Source of the DNA: Odobenus rosmarus divergens
Lineage: Eukaryota; Chordata; Mammalia; Carnivora; Odobenidae
Assembly: GCF_000321225.1 (NCBI RefSeq)
Contig: NW_004450481.1
Span: 433,001 to 497,000 of the forward strand
DNA length: 64,000 bases
Direction of reading: 5' to 3'
Shown piece by piece: positions 1 through 13,000 of the stretch. The stretch's first letter is position 1, and every line of letters begins with the position of its first letter. The translations under genes and the position numbers were made by a program. The notes under the pieces were generated by a model. It ran no database searches and was not told the DNA's origin. It worked only from the letters and a program-made list of their open reading frames with translations.

Positions 1-132
1 AAAAACACTCAATACCACACATGCCACATACATACACACACACACCAGACCCCAGACTCTGAGACACAAAAACACTCAATACCACACATGCCATGCACAC
101 ACAGACACCCACCCACCCAGACCCCAGAGGCC
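1..132. repeat. AC-rich minisatellite, cut by window start
   Basis: A block beginning AAAAACACTCAATACCACAC at base 1 recurs at about base 67, giving a period near 66 bases, with CA-rich spacers. At least two units are visible and the array probably continues upstream. It sits in MED26 intron 1. Confidence 0.7.
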
Positions 133-378
133 CTGTCAGGAAGTCCTGGCCCTGCTTTCTAAGCCACAATCAGCTCCCCAGGTTTCTTGCTTCCAAGGCC
201 TCCTTCTCACTGCAACTCTAATAGTGCTCCCCCACCAAGCATGAGGTGGTCTCTGGGTCCCCACCCCCCAGTCTGTCACTCCCAATGACAAACCTGCAGG
301 CACTGCTTATTGTGGGAGCTTTGCCTGGAAGATGTACTATGAAGAGCCTCAATAAGGCAAATTAGGCACTACTTGATT

Positions 379-460
379 AAGAAATTCTTACTACACACAA
401 AAAATTAAATTAAAAAAAAAAACATAAAAAAAGAAGAAAGAAAGAAAAGAAATTCTTACA
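379..460 (+). repeat. A-rich retroinsertion remnant with target-site duplication
   Basis: The 13-mer AAGAAATTCTTAC occurs at 379-391 and again at about 448-460. Between the copies lies almost only A-rich sequence. This is the structure expected of an extremely 5'-truncated poly(A) retrocopy (L1-mobilised). No source body is left to identify. A local duplication of A-rich DNA is the alternative. Confidence 0.45.
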
Positions 461-2619
461 CACATAGCTCTACAAATTACTATCCAAAGGGGTCAGGCTC
501 TATCAGCCCCTTTTTAAAGGGAGGAAGTTAGGGCACACCGAGGTCACCTATTCTGCCTGAGGTCACACAGCTGGGTTGGGGCCCCAGCAGCCTGGCAACC
601 AAAACCTGGCTCTTCACCGCATGCTCCACCACCTCTCCCAGAAATACACAGATAAAGTGCAGCATGGCCTTGAAGGCACTCCTGGTGCGACTGGCTGGGC
701 GGGCAGGCAGGCGGGGCTGTGGGCTGTTCAGGGTATTCTGAGGCCTCCAGGGAGCAGGAAGGAGGGTGTCTCTGAGGAGACCTGAAGAGTGCGCAGCAGT
801 CTGCAGGCCAGGCCAGGAAGGCGAGGACTCGTCAGGTCAAGTTGGGGCAAAGGGCCGGGGGCGCACAGTAGCACAAGTACAGGGAACACCAGATGGGAGT
901 GAGAGGAGGGCCATGGCAGGTCACATACTGGACCCCAGGCCACGCTCAGAGCAAGGAGTGACACGCTCAGATCAGACTGCAGTTTTAAACAGCTGGATCC
1001 AGCTGCCTGGCGGAGAGCTCAGAGCTGAGGCAGAGAGAAATCTGTAGGTGCTGGCCGGCCCCATACAGTGAGATGGTGACAGGCAAGATGGGGTGGATGT
1101 GAAATGAAGGGGGACCCTGAGGCAGGACCCAGGGGCTCAGGGCTCATCTGAGGAGAGGGACAGGGCAGGAAGGGAGGGATGCAGCTGGATGCCAGGGAAC
1201 TACTGTGGCACTGTCCCAATGACGTGTGGCCCTTAGCTCACTCACTTCCCAAGGTTCTGAGCACAGACTGCTCATGGGTCACCCGTTTCACCTACCCTGA
1301 GATGCACCAGTGGATCACCAACCACTGAGAGACAAATGGTGCCAATTCACAGCCTGACCCCAGAGACGTTAAAATGTGACTGAAAGGAACACACCTCACT
1401 CCTCAGTCCTCATATCCTGAGTGCTCAGAGGCGGGCAGAGGTACACGGTCTCCCTCACGCCTAACATAACATCTGGGACCAGGTGCCATCCCCAACCAGC
1501 CCCTCCGTTCAACCATGTCTGAACAGATCCCAAGGCTGGCATCTGGGATCCTCCCACCGGGGCTGGGGTAGCAGCTGCCACACCTGAATGCCACATCTCC
1601 CAGCCCAGCCCGCCCACAGCTCCACCAGCAACCTTTCCATGCTCCATTCAAAAACAGCTCTGGGGCCCTAGTGAAAGAAGCCTCAGCACGCCTGAGCTCC
1701 TGGGAGGTCCTTCTGCCTGGACTGCCCTCCCTCCAGTCCTCCTCCTGGTTCACCCCACCCACCTCATCGACTGGCATTCCTCTGCTCCTCTTGTGCACTG
1801 AGCCACTACACCCTGTCACCCTGTCACCCTGTTCATGCTCACACAGCACTGTGGCTGACAAGTGCCGCATATGCAACTGAATGGGGCAGCCAAAGGAGTG
1901 AAGGGGCGGGGCATGGAACCCAGAACCTTCTACTGTAAGGTCATCAGCTTCTGTGTCTCTAAAAGGGGGCAACTGCCCTCCCGTGGGATTGTGTGAGGAT
2001 CTGCCCAGTGCATGGTAAAGTGCTGGCCAACTGGGGGTCCTGATCTGTGCAATGGGAATCATTGCAATCACCACCTCTCCGGACTCCTCCTAAACCGGAT
2101 GTGCTCCTAAGTGCTTGGGGGCTTTCCTGAATGCTCAAGTGACATCTGACAGGGGCTGCAGAAGATCCAGGGCAACAGACCGCAGCAGTCTCCCCATGGA
2201 TGAACAGCAAGGCCTTAACACTGGCTGCTTCTGTGTGTCAGGGACAGACATGACCTCGGGCTCCACCCCACACCTGCCCTCTCACACCTAAGCTCAGCTT
2301 TTGAGAAACAAGAGTAGGGGAGAGGGATGGCTTGGCTTCAAGGAAGGTCTCGGGCCCAGTGAGGCTCCAGACAGTGCTCACAGGGCCCTGTGGTAGTGCA
2401 GGATGCTGCCTCTCCCTGTTCCCCATCCTTCCAGCACCAGCTCTGAGCAGAGCTACGGAGGAGGCTGCCCGCTCTGCCCTGCCCATAGGGGGCCCCTGCA
2501 GAAGTTGCTCCGTCACATCTGCCACCATGAAAACCAGCACTCCACATGTTCCTGTCTGAGAGACTCAGTGGAGACATGCACACAAATACTCCCATAGCAC
2601 TGTTTTATTAATAAATTCT

Positions 2620-2990
2620 GGGAGCAAGCTCCATGACAATGAAACAGATATGATCACAGAATATTATGCTGCAGTTAAAGGAATGAATTATACTCATACG
2701 TAACAAAGACAGAGAGCCGGGACAGGCTGAGGGAAATGAGCTGCCTTCAAAATGACAGACTTGTGTGCCAGCATTTATTTAAAAACCATGCATGGTGTTC
2801 TAGGATGTATCTCTACACACAAAGACATACTCCAGACTCATGACAGTGGTTCCCTCCAGAGTGACAGAAGAAACTGCATCAGTGACAGAGGCCAAAGTAG
2901 CCTTAGCTGTAACTCAAACACTTAACATTTTAAAAGAAAACTGTATTTATTGCTTGTGTACTGACAGATCAGTGAAAATAAAAGGAATCA
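2620..2990 (+). mobile_element. Old L1 3' fragment
   Basis: The text resembles the distal part of mammalian L1 in the plus sense (a stretch about an atom-poor remnant typical of the ORF2/3'UTR boundary, then an A-rich end). Strongly diverged, so the family is not named and the limits are approximate. Confidence 0.35.
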
Positions 2991-3399
2991 CAACATTTTA
3001 GGCAGAGGATAGGGCGAAGGAAGGCCCAAGAGCACAGGCCACACCTGGATGTGCAGGCTGGGGAGTTCGCCAAGGTTCTGGGGGGCTCTGAGTCGCCAGA
3101 GTCGGTTCTGCAGAGGGTACATTCTGGATCTGCAGGGGGCTGCACATGGGGACATCAGCTTTCAAACAGAGACAGCAGGGCGTGGAAGGTGACTCTAGAC
3201 CTGGTTTGCCAGAATACATGTTTACACCTGTTGTCCAGTGCAACTTTTAATAGTGTCTTGTTCACTCTAAAAGTGTCCTGGTATGGAGGATAAGAAATAC
3301 AGTCGCCCTGGCTATGGGGACAGGGAAGGAATCACAGCTAGGCCTCCTGACCTAGACACCATCCACCACCACCTCCTGCATTTACTGCAGGCTCCACAC

Positions 3400-3545
3400 T
3401 GTGCCGCCACTCTAGGGGCACTGTCCCACAAGTCCCAGAGCTGCACTGGCGTAGAGCATTCTACAGATTCAGAAACGGAGACTCAGAAACGAGATTCCTG
3501 TTCAAAGTGACACAGCCCACACAGAGTTTGAATCCCCAGCATGGG
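3400..3545 (-). mobile_element. MIR SINE fragment
   Basis: Contains the minus-sense MIR core (ATTCAGAAACGGAGACTCAG, then a sequence like 'GTGACACAGC...GTTTGAATCCC'). MIR is an ancient tRNA-derived SINE found in all placental mammals. Limits approximate. Confidence 0.65.
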
Positions 3546-5754
3546 CAGGACTTTGGGCCAGGCCCTGGGGTCCTGAGACTGAAAGGCAGCCTGCAGGCCA
3601 AAATGACCAGCTGCATAAAAAGAAGAAATGGATGTAAAAGTGCCCAGGAGGCTGCCTCCACAGGAGGAGGTACAGGAAATTCCACTGGCCTCTGCCAGCA
3701 CCCATCTGCAGTAAGTGTCCACACATCCCCCCCAGACAGCGAGCAGCCGCAGAGGGGACTGGCCTGGGGCACCAGCCGAGAGATGGCACCTCCAAGCTGC
3801 CGAGGCGGGCCAGGAGCAGAGTCTCCGTGCTGGCGCCGGCTGGCACTCCCAGAGAGGGGAGGGGCTCAGAGGAGCATTGGGGATAGAGGAGACGCCAGGG
3901 TGACAGAGGAAGGGGTCAGGTGGAAGAGGCCCAGGGAGAAGAGCACCAGCCCAGATCCCACAGTGCCGGGAAGGACAGAGCCACAGGGCTCATCCGGCCA
4001 ATGAAAGCCCTCGGAAAGAAAACAGCTGAAGGCTGCACGGGGCTCTTAGTGACAAAGCACCCTTTCACATCTGTCTTCTTATCCAACTCTTAGCAAATCT
4101 GTCATTCAGTGGGGCCAGCTCTCCTCCTTCCTCGCTCACCTAACTCACACACACACTTCTTCACTTCCGTCTCCCTGCAAAGGGATGGGTGTCAGATCAC
4201 CGCCCAGCAGGCAGCTTGACAGAGTGCACGGGTGACTCCACCTCATCCTTAGCGGGGTCACCAGGGCTCTACAGGCCTGGGCCCGCCTGGGCGCGGGCGC
4301 GTCTGTGGAGACGGCAATGGATTGGTTTCTCGGGGGCTGCTACCCGCTCTCCTCCCTACAGGACCAGGGATGTGATGGCTTTGGGACTGGGTCCCCAAAA
4401 GCACAAACACCTTCGTCTAATTAGGAATGACACAAGTCTGCAAGCTGGGCCAGTCCTGCCATCTCACTGATGTGGCAGCATGACTCTCCGTAAAGCCGGG
4501 ATGCGGCGGGGGGGCCCTGCAACCAGCAGGGGAGAGACCACTGAGCCTCTGGACTCTCTGAAGCTGTCTGGCCCTGTCCACGAGGCCCGCACCATCAGCA
4601 CACAGCAGTCTCAAGACGCACTGGGTTTAGGTTTCATTCTTTCCTTTTTTGAGGGAGTGGAAACAAATATAGCATTAGCCACGCTGAAACCTAGAGCAAC
4701 TTTTATGGCCCAGTGGTGAGGTTAGCAACAGCGATTCCTTGATCTGGGAGGGGAAAGTAGCCAGAAGATGGAGCTGCTCCTTTCCAGTGAGGAGGGCACC
4801 CCACACACACCCAGAAGGAACGCTTGTCTCTAACATCAGGGAAACCTTGGACGCGGAAGCCCAAACCCATCTGGACTGCACACTGCCAACTGCTGCAGCC
4901 AGCAGAGAACAGACACGAGCGTTCACTCAGCAGCTATCTATTTACGGGGAAAATAAAATGTATTGCGCACGTGGTGAGGAAGGAGGAAGTCAGGGAACAG
5001 AGAGAGCTTATGGGACTTCCACACATGTCAGGGAAGGCCGACAACAGACAGGCAAACAGGACCATGTGAGTGTACCAAAAGCTATGAAAAAAGAACCATG
5101 CGGCATGTTACGGGAAGGCTTCTGCTGACCGCTGGGCCAGGAGAGGTGGGCACCTCAGCCCCAGAGGCTACAGAGAAGCAGGACAGCACAGGATCCGAGG
5201 AGTTCTGGCCCCACCCCACCGTCAGGCAGCTGGCTCACTGCACGCCCCTGAGGGGCTCCCAGCACAGCCTCTGACCCAGGAGAGCCACACCAGCCGGCCG
5301 CCCGCTGCAAAGGCAGTGATGGCCAGCGTGGACCAAGAGCCTGTGGCCTGCAGCCAGGGCCCACACTGGCTAGGAGGGGGGACTCTACCCAGGACTGGGC
5401 TGGAGCCCACTCACACCAACCCACGAGAGCCTGGGGTGAAACTTTCAGGAATCTTGGGGGCCAGCCGTTAAACACAGCCACTGTGAAAAATGCAATGACA
5501 GAGGCTCACAACGAGCTGTATTGAAAACAAAGATGAAATACAACTCATAACTTCCTACTTATTTTGCCACGTTACTATTATCTAGGTTTTTGAGTTTATT
5601 CATGACTATTGCATCCAAAGGGAGAAAATGGCGTGCTACTGAGGCATCTCTTCCCAATTCCATGTGCGGTAACGTCATGTTAGTGGCCGGAAACCAGCCA
5701 CAGTGGAAGTATTTACACCGTGGAAATTGGCAAACACTACAAATCAGGGCTTAA

Positions 5755-6024
5755 TCACTCCTGGGCCATACATATCCAGTCCAATGTCTGTTTTTGTAAA
5801 TAAAGGTTTTTTTTCATTTTATATTATTTTTTATCAAGATAAAACTCAAATAACATAAAATCAGCTATGTAAATAAAGTTTTATTGGAACACAGTTATAC
5901 CCATTCATTTCCATATTGTCTATGGCTGCTTCTGTGCTATAAATAATGGCAGAGTTGTGACAGACTCTATGGCTCAAAATATTTACCATCTGGCCCTTTA
6001 CAGAAATAGTTTGCCAACCCCTGG
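5755..6024 (-). mobile_element. hAT-type MITE interrupted by a tiny L1 insertion
   Basis: The element reads as a common mammalian non-autonomous hAT-Charlie-type repeat: GTTTTATTGGAACACAG inside and TTTGCCAACCCCTG at the end. I am not certain of its MER number. At 5,795-5,805 and 5,868-5,878 the 11-mer TGTAAATAAAG is repeated around about 62 bases of T-rich DNA ending ACATAAAATCAGC, which looks like the antisense 3' end of L1. This is a very short nested L1 insertion with its target duplication. Confidence 0.65.
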
Positions 6025-9000
6025 GTTTAGATTTAAGAAAGTGATGGAGAAAATGTTAATAATGCAGATTAAATTTAAAAGTGTGTCATGCCTGTAGCCA
6101 TTACATTAGGAATAGCACAAAGGAACAAGGAAATAGCCTTCTAGTATTTGAAAACTATTATCTAATTCAGCATTAACATCAACAAAACTATCAATCGACA
6201 TTCATGTCAGAACTACACTCCTAAATTAACTACAGATACAAAAGATCAAAAATCAAGGAAAGCAATCTGTGAAACAATTGGTACACAGAATTGACAATAA
6301 AGAGGGCTGTGTATTTTATTATTTGTGAACTGTATACTACCCATCCTGTTTATCAGTCAAATGTATAAACCTACATGTATATGTGTATGCATACTTTTTT
6401 TCCAGAAATGGCCAGTTGCCAAACATTTACTGACACACCACAGAGTAAATTAGTACATTACTTCAAAGAACCTGAAATAGTTTGAATGAAATGAAAATCC
6501 ATTTGCATAATTACTGTATTTAAACATTACAAGCAAACATGAAAAGAGGGAAGAACCTGGATTCATTAGATATAGCGATTCTTGCCAATTACTGAATGTT
6601 TACTAAAAATTGGCTTTAAGTTTCATCACCTGCACATGCAAACAGAATTTCTCTACCATGATTGTTAGAGTCAAGCGAAAAAATCTAACCTAACATAATA
6701 GAAGTCAGGTTCATGGACATAGCACTCCCTCTTGTAAAAATTAATGACATTACTTAGAAAGTCAATACGAGTTAATTATTTTACACATTCCCTAACGCTT
6801 TATCCTTCATTTTTCTCATAATCACACTGAAGAAATGCCACGCTCAAGTATTTCCCTCCAGTCCCACTTGGACTGTGCCCCCAGAGCACTGTGTGGACAC
6901 CATCATTTCCTACGCGTGCCATGACGAGAGCACCTGGCGGCAGCGTGACACAGCAAGGAGGGGATGGGACTCTTTACAAGGGGCGGCCAGGAGAGACCTG
7001 AAGGAGTCTGATGGCCACAGATCTGAGGACACACATGAATGAGGGACAGGGAAGTACACATTGAGGATAGAAGGAAAGAAGGGTCCAAGTCACAGAGCAC
7101 CTGTAGATGATGATAATAAGGAGTGGGATGTCTGAGTGCACAGGATCTTTAACCGGCACAGTGATGAGGTCTGATACTGGTTTGGAAGGAGCAAGAAGGA
7201 AGTTTCCCAAGAGGGAGATGGCCAGGCACACAACAGAGATGGAGAAGAGACATTCCGGCGGTAGAGCCGCTAGGACTTACAGATGGACTGGACACAGTAA
7301 GGTGGCAAAGAGCAGGAAGCACAAGCAGCAGGAGTTTACGGGAGCCACGGGCCTGGCTCCACTGACTGCGATGAGTAAAACCCACGAGTCTGCACACGTC
7401 CCCTTCGTCCTGGTGGGCTGGAGCCCAATCCTCTGAGAGCACGAACAGGACCGGTGGCCCTGACGACGGCAAAGCGTCGCATGCCGCGGCTCTGAACCTC
7501 CCGGATACGCACGAGAAAGAACTCTACCCTCTCTGCTGGTTGCAGTACACACCGCCCCGCGCCCACTCCACATCTGATTGCTCTCAATAGTTCTCGAGTG
7601 CTCTTCAGGCTAAAGCAGTTTATTTTTATTTTCATTTTTTTACTGTTTAATTAAAAAGACAACGGAGCATAGGAAAAACAAAAACAGAAACACAAGTGTT
7701 CTCATTTTATCCAAAACTCTAGTTTTTGTGCCTTTCCTAGTTGTGCTTGGCTGACAAAAATACTCCTTTTCTTCATCATGGCAAGACTTGCCCATTCTTC
7801 CACGGAGCTTTCAGGACTGTCCTTCACAACTCTATGCTACTTGCCTCTGTAGATGCACCGTGTTTCCTAAGCTTCTCCCATGCTGTTAAATTAATGGCAT
7901 CAACAATCATTAGTACATGAATATATCTATTAACATTGCTATTAAAATTCGTCGTGTACCTGTTAATAGACTGCTAGGAGCAAAAGGGCACCAACGAGGC
8001 TGTGCCCCTCCCTCCACAAAGACTTTCCAGAAGGCTGACCTAGGAAGTAGCTCCTGGGTCCTGCCAGCAGGGCACTGCAGGATGAAGCGGGCAGAGTGGG
8101 AGACAGATTCGGAGATTTAAAACAGCAACAGGGTAGCCTGAACTTGAGTCTTGATTCCCTGCCAATGCCATTCTTCCCACACGTTTGAGCACAAGGTATA
8201 TTTTCTGATTACTAATCACATCAACATTTCTCTGTCTGGTGATGTCTCTGAGATCTTAGGACTGTTAGTTGTGAATACCCTCTCCATACAGAAAGGACGT
8301 TGCTTCTTAAAGGCGATTTCACTCACAAATTCGTATTTTGATCACCCTCGTCTGCAAATGCAGTACAAAGGGATTCAGAAAAGTCCAGACAGGTTTTAAT
8401 CCTGACTGGGAGTTCCAACTGAAGCACCTCTTCCAAAGAAGTGCGCCTTTCGTTCTACAAGTCTGAGATTTTATTCTACAACCTATTTCTTCCTGTTTCC
8501 CACCCCCAGGGAGCTTTTAGAAATGTGTAAAATTATGCAATGCTGTCTGGTAACTGCTCACTGCTCACACTAACTAAAGGGAAGACTATCTTTGAGAAAG
8601 AACAGCATCTGTGAAAACCAAAGTTAAATATCTACAATAACTCATCCAGGAGAATAACTGCTCCCGCCCCCATTCCCAAAGAGGTGGGGGAGGGGCTTGT
8701 GCACGCCCAGTGCCCGACGTGCCCTTCAGTAGGGTTGGGCTTGTTTGGTTCTCACCATATAGACGACAGCAAATTTGAGATTGACAGCAAATATTTGATG
8801 TGATTTGTCCAAAGACAAACATCTCAGAGACAGAGCAGTAGAGATTTGAACCCAGGTCTCTCCAAAACCTTTGAACATTAAATACTGTTCTTTCTTTTTT
8901 TCTGTCTGTCCATCTCTCTTTTTACTTAGGAGGGAGGCTCAAAGGATTTCTATTTGATTGTTAACTGCATTCATCAACCCAGACTTAAAGAAATGAGAAG

Positions 9001-9894
9001 GCTTTCTTCTCCACAAGACAAGACCTCATGAACGGAGCAGATACGGCTCAGAGGCTCTAGAGACATTGGAAAAACCGGAGCTGTCTGGCTGGGGTGGGGC
9101 TGAGATGAGTGGGTGGCAAGGGAGGGACAGGAGCCCCATTCTGCACCCCTCTGCTAGCCCAGGTGCAACCATCTCTCCCACTTCCCATGTGGAAAAAGAC
9201 AACACAGCCCCAAGCCCTTACCCAAAGCACAAGCAATCTGAGGCCCCAGCAGTATGCTGTCTAATTCAGGGGGTCATTAAAATTAAACAGAAATTTAGAT
9301 GTCAGTTCCTTGGTCTTACCAGCCACACGTTAGGTACTCGCCACCCATGCGCAGCTCAGAGCTACCACACTGGACAGCACAGACACAGACCATCTCCATC
9401 GCCAGGCAGTTCTCTGGAAGGAAGGAAAGACCTCCGCAGGGATTCTCATACACCCCTCTCCTCTCTGCAGGCTCGCAGTGTTGTCTCAAAGCAAATGCTC
9501 TGAGATCAGCTATGCAGTGGCCAGGTCACTAGCCACCTCATCCAGCTACGCCTTCCACTCCTCTATGAAATGGGATAATACCTAGCAGAGAGAGAGGACA
9601 CCTTAAGAGCTGCTGCTTTTGTCCTCCTATTTCTTCTATTAAGGCCTGAAGATTAAAAAATAACCTTTATGAACTCCATCTGCAGGTCTATGGTCACTGA
9701 TAGGATTATTCTCCCCTTTCTGCATGGCCTCCAGCAAGAACAACCTCCCTCCCTCTTTTGTTCACCTATCACACAGATAGTACCCATTCCCTCACGGTCA
9801 TCTTGGTGACTCAACAGAAGCTGGGCGTTGTACCAGGCACCCACATGCTCAGCCTCTCAGGACACCACCACCGGGTAATGGTAATGGCTCCAAT

Positions 9895-10010
9895 AGCCCT
9901 GAGCCACAAATAAAAGAGACTGAGCCTCAGAAACAGGAAGTGATTTGCCCCAAGTCCAGGCAGACAGAAGCAAGAGAAGGACCTGAAGCTGCTGCTCTCA
10001 CTGGCTCTCA
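9895..10010 (-). mobile_element. MIR SINE fragment
   Basis: Shows the minus-sense MIR core: GACTGAGCCTCAGAAACAGG, then GTGATTTGCCCCAAGTCC. Limits approximate. Confidence 0.6.
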
Positions 10011-13000
10011 GCTGGTGCTCAGTGTTCAGAACCCCAAGCAAGGGGGACTTACCCTGGCCGGGGCCTCACCCACAAGAGGGAGGAAGCCAGTGCTCTCCTG
10101 CAGGGCTGGGCCTAAAGGGTTCACCACCTACTAAAGGGGCTACACAAGTACAACAACACCTAGAGCGCCCTCCCCTTTCCCTGGGTCCTGTCACTCACCT
10201 CCAGAATCCCCAGACTCCCTAGAACTATGGGACACACATGGGACAGGCTCGGTGCCTGAGTGCTAACTATGCCACTATGGTTCCAAGAGAACCCACACAC
10301 CACCGGAGGACCCCAAAAGGCTGAGATCTGGAGAGGGCCAAGTAGTCCTAACAGGAATGAAGAGTCTTCCAGGGAACGAGCCACCCCAACCCTGATACTT
10401 GTGAGCTGAGCGGCTGCCCTGCCCAGGCCCCACTAAACTTGAACTTTTACCCTCAACCCAACTTAACCCTCCCCAGTTAGGCACTGCTTGTGCTTGTCTG
10501 TAGTTTGAAATCAGAGATGGACCCACATCGGTTCATAAACTGGTCACTGACCCTAACAGAACAAACAGGCTCACTATGCACCAGCAGAAGAACCAAAGTG
10601 GGTGGGGGGTGCAATACAGGCATGTCAGGTTAAAGGTGCTGTGGGAAAGATCAGACCAGGACACCAGAACAGCCAGAAGATGGTGCTCCTGAGATAGCTG
10701 GCACTGGCCTTACTGGGGGAGGCACCCTGGGCCGAGAGAGGCAGGTAGGAAGTGAGGAGGGAGGGGAAAAAAAGGAAGGGTGGGCCATCCAGGTGTGTGT
10801 ACAGTAGCAGGTCAAGAGCTGACTGACGAGCAACTGAGCACAGTGGGAGCAGCGGAGGAGAGAGGACGCCTGAGCTAGACTGGAGCATAATGTGCTTGGC
10901 TGATTCTGTCTAGACTCTCTTGATTACAAGTAACAGAAAAGCCAGCTCAAAAGGGCCTCATCCAGAAAAGAAGCCACTGGCTCACTTAACTGAAAAGTTC
11001 AGGCAGGGCTCGCCTTGGGCCACTCAGGCCATGGTGACTTAATCCTCCCTCAACTCCCTGGACTGGTCTCACTCCTGGGCAGGTTGTCCCCAAGCAGGAG
11101 ACCCTAGCAGCAACCTGCTCATATCCTCTCCCATTCATGTCCCCTCCCCCCCAACCACACCAGCAAAGTGCTAAAACTTTTACAGGCTCTGATTGGGTCA
11201 CAGGCCTATCCTCAACCACTGGCCAGAAGATGCAGCCCTGTGATTGGCTAGTTCCCAGTCACTAATCATCCAATAGGCATGGACCAGAGGGTAAGGACAG
11301 GAACTGGCAGCAAGAGGGGCTGCCCACTACTGGGCCTGTGAACTGTTAGCTGCCATGTATGTCGATACCCAGGGCACTTCAGGATTGGGGCCACATTCCA
11401 TTCTCAAGAGCCTTCCGAAGCAGTGTATGTACATCCTCCTGAGAAAATGAAGGCTGAAAACCTGACCTCATCCAAGGCTGCAGAAAAAAAAAAAAAAAAG
11501 ATTCCAGTTTAGTCCTGTCTAATGACAAAGCCCAAGTTTTCCACCCAGAGAAAGACTGTCTTCTCCACTATATGCTACCTAAAGAACCCAGACTTCACCC
11601 AGCCAGCCACACAGCCCAACAGAAGGGATGAAATGTCTGTGTTTTGGGACATTCACTCTTCAGCTGGTGTAGGGAGGAGAGCAGGAGGCCGACCAGCTGC
11701 TAAGCAGCTGCACTAGACCTCCCTGGAGATCCCATTTTGCAAGAAGGGGGCTGCCACAAGAGGGGGACCCCAGGACAACTCTGAGGTCGCCTGCAGAGTG
11801 GTGGCACCACCAACCACCACAGAGCAGCATACCAAGGGCAGGAGGAAAGAAGGTGCCTCCACTCTAGAATGGGCTGCTTGCACATCCAGGACAACAGTCA
11901 GCTGGAGAGAGAGGGTTCAGGTGCTGCTGGAAGCCAAGGCCCTAAGAGTACCTGGGAAAAGCCTGAAAGGCAGATAGGCCATTGGTAGTGCTAGGCAAAG
12001 CCAAAACACTCAGGGATAAGGAGGCACCACGGGCAGAGAGTTTGGAGAGAATGGAATGGCCAACACAGCAAGGTGCAAGGGGAACGGGGGACGATGGGAA
12101 CCGATCAGTGTTAGGCCTTAGGCCTCGTTCACTCCTGCAGAGGTGCACTTAGCACTAACCCTATAGCGGGGAACTGAAGACAGCACGATGACCCAGGAAG
12201 ACAGCCCGGAGTGACAAAGTACATTCTTGGGCCCAGGATCAGCTCATCTCACAAAGCAGATGATGCCACTTCTTATTTCCCAATTTGGGGGAGCCCACCT
12301 CCCACTAGATAGAAAACCATGTTCACTGTAATCCTAACAGGAGTGTCATCCCCAGGGCGACAAGCAGGTGCCCACTCCCCTCTAAGTGGAGCTGACAGGC
12401 AGGTTTACCAGAAACCCCAAGTCAGTCCCACCCCCGACCAGTGTCCTTACCATTTCTGTCCTGCCACACGGGAGAATGACAGCAGGCGGGGGGGCACCTA
12501 TTGTTTTTGTCTGAACCGCAGACCCTGCTTCTACATGCTCCTCCCTGACTTCCTGTGGACACTGCCATTTTCTTACAAGGCCCCCTTCACCTCCAAACCA
12601 AGCCAGAGTGATTCTCCAGTTTTCAAACTGGAAGCAAGAGAGCGAATCCCCTCTTCTTCAATGGCCTACCTGTCAAGAGGTCAAACTTGAGCTGCTGCAT
12701 TTCCCACCACGTGGAAGAAGTCTGTCCATAAGACAGACAGAGAGACGCACATGTGCTCACAAACACCACTCTGACTCAGTGATGGGGTGAGGGAGGTTAC
12801 AAGCAAAGGAAGGACAAGCTCACATAACACCTGGGAAGGTGATGTTTCTGCCCTTTGGTGAGAAGTTAAGTTCCTGCATTCAGTGGCAGCACTGCCTTGT
12901 CACCAACCTTCAAACAGAATTGTAAATGCTTGAGAAGTTCCTCTAAAATAGAAGTGAAAGTAAAATATCCATTCACAAACCTTTCCTCCCATGATCATAC

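Noticed and set aside
1403..2074. 223-residue minus-strand open frame
   Set aside because: It lies in MED26 intron 1 with overlapping frames of similar length on both strands. No recognisable domain.
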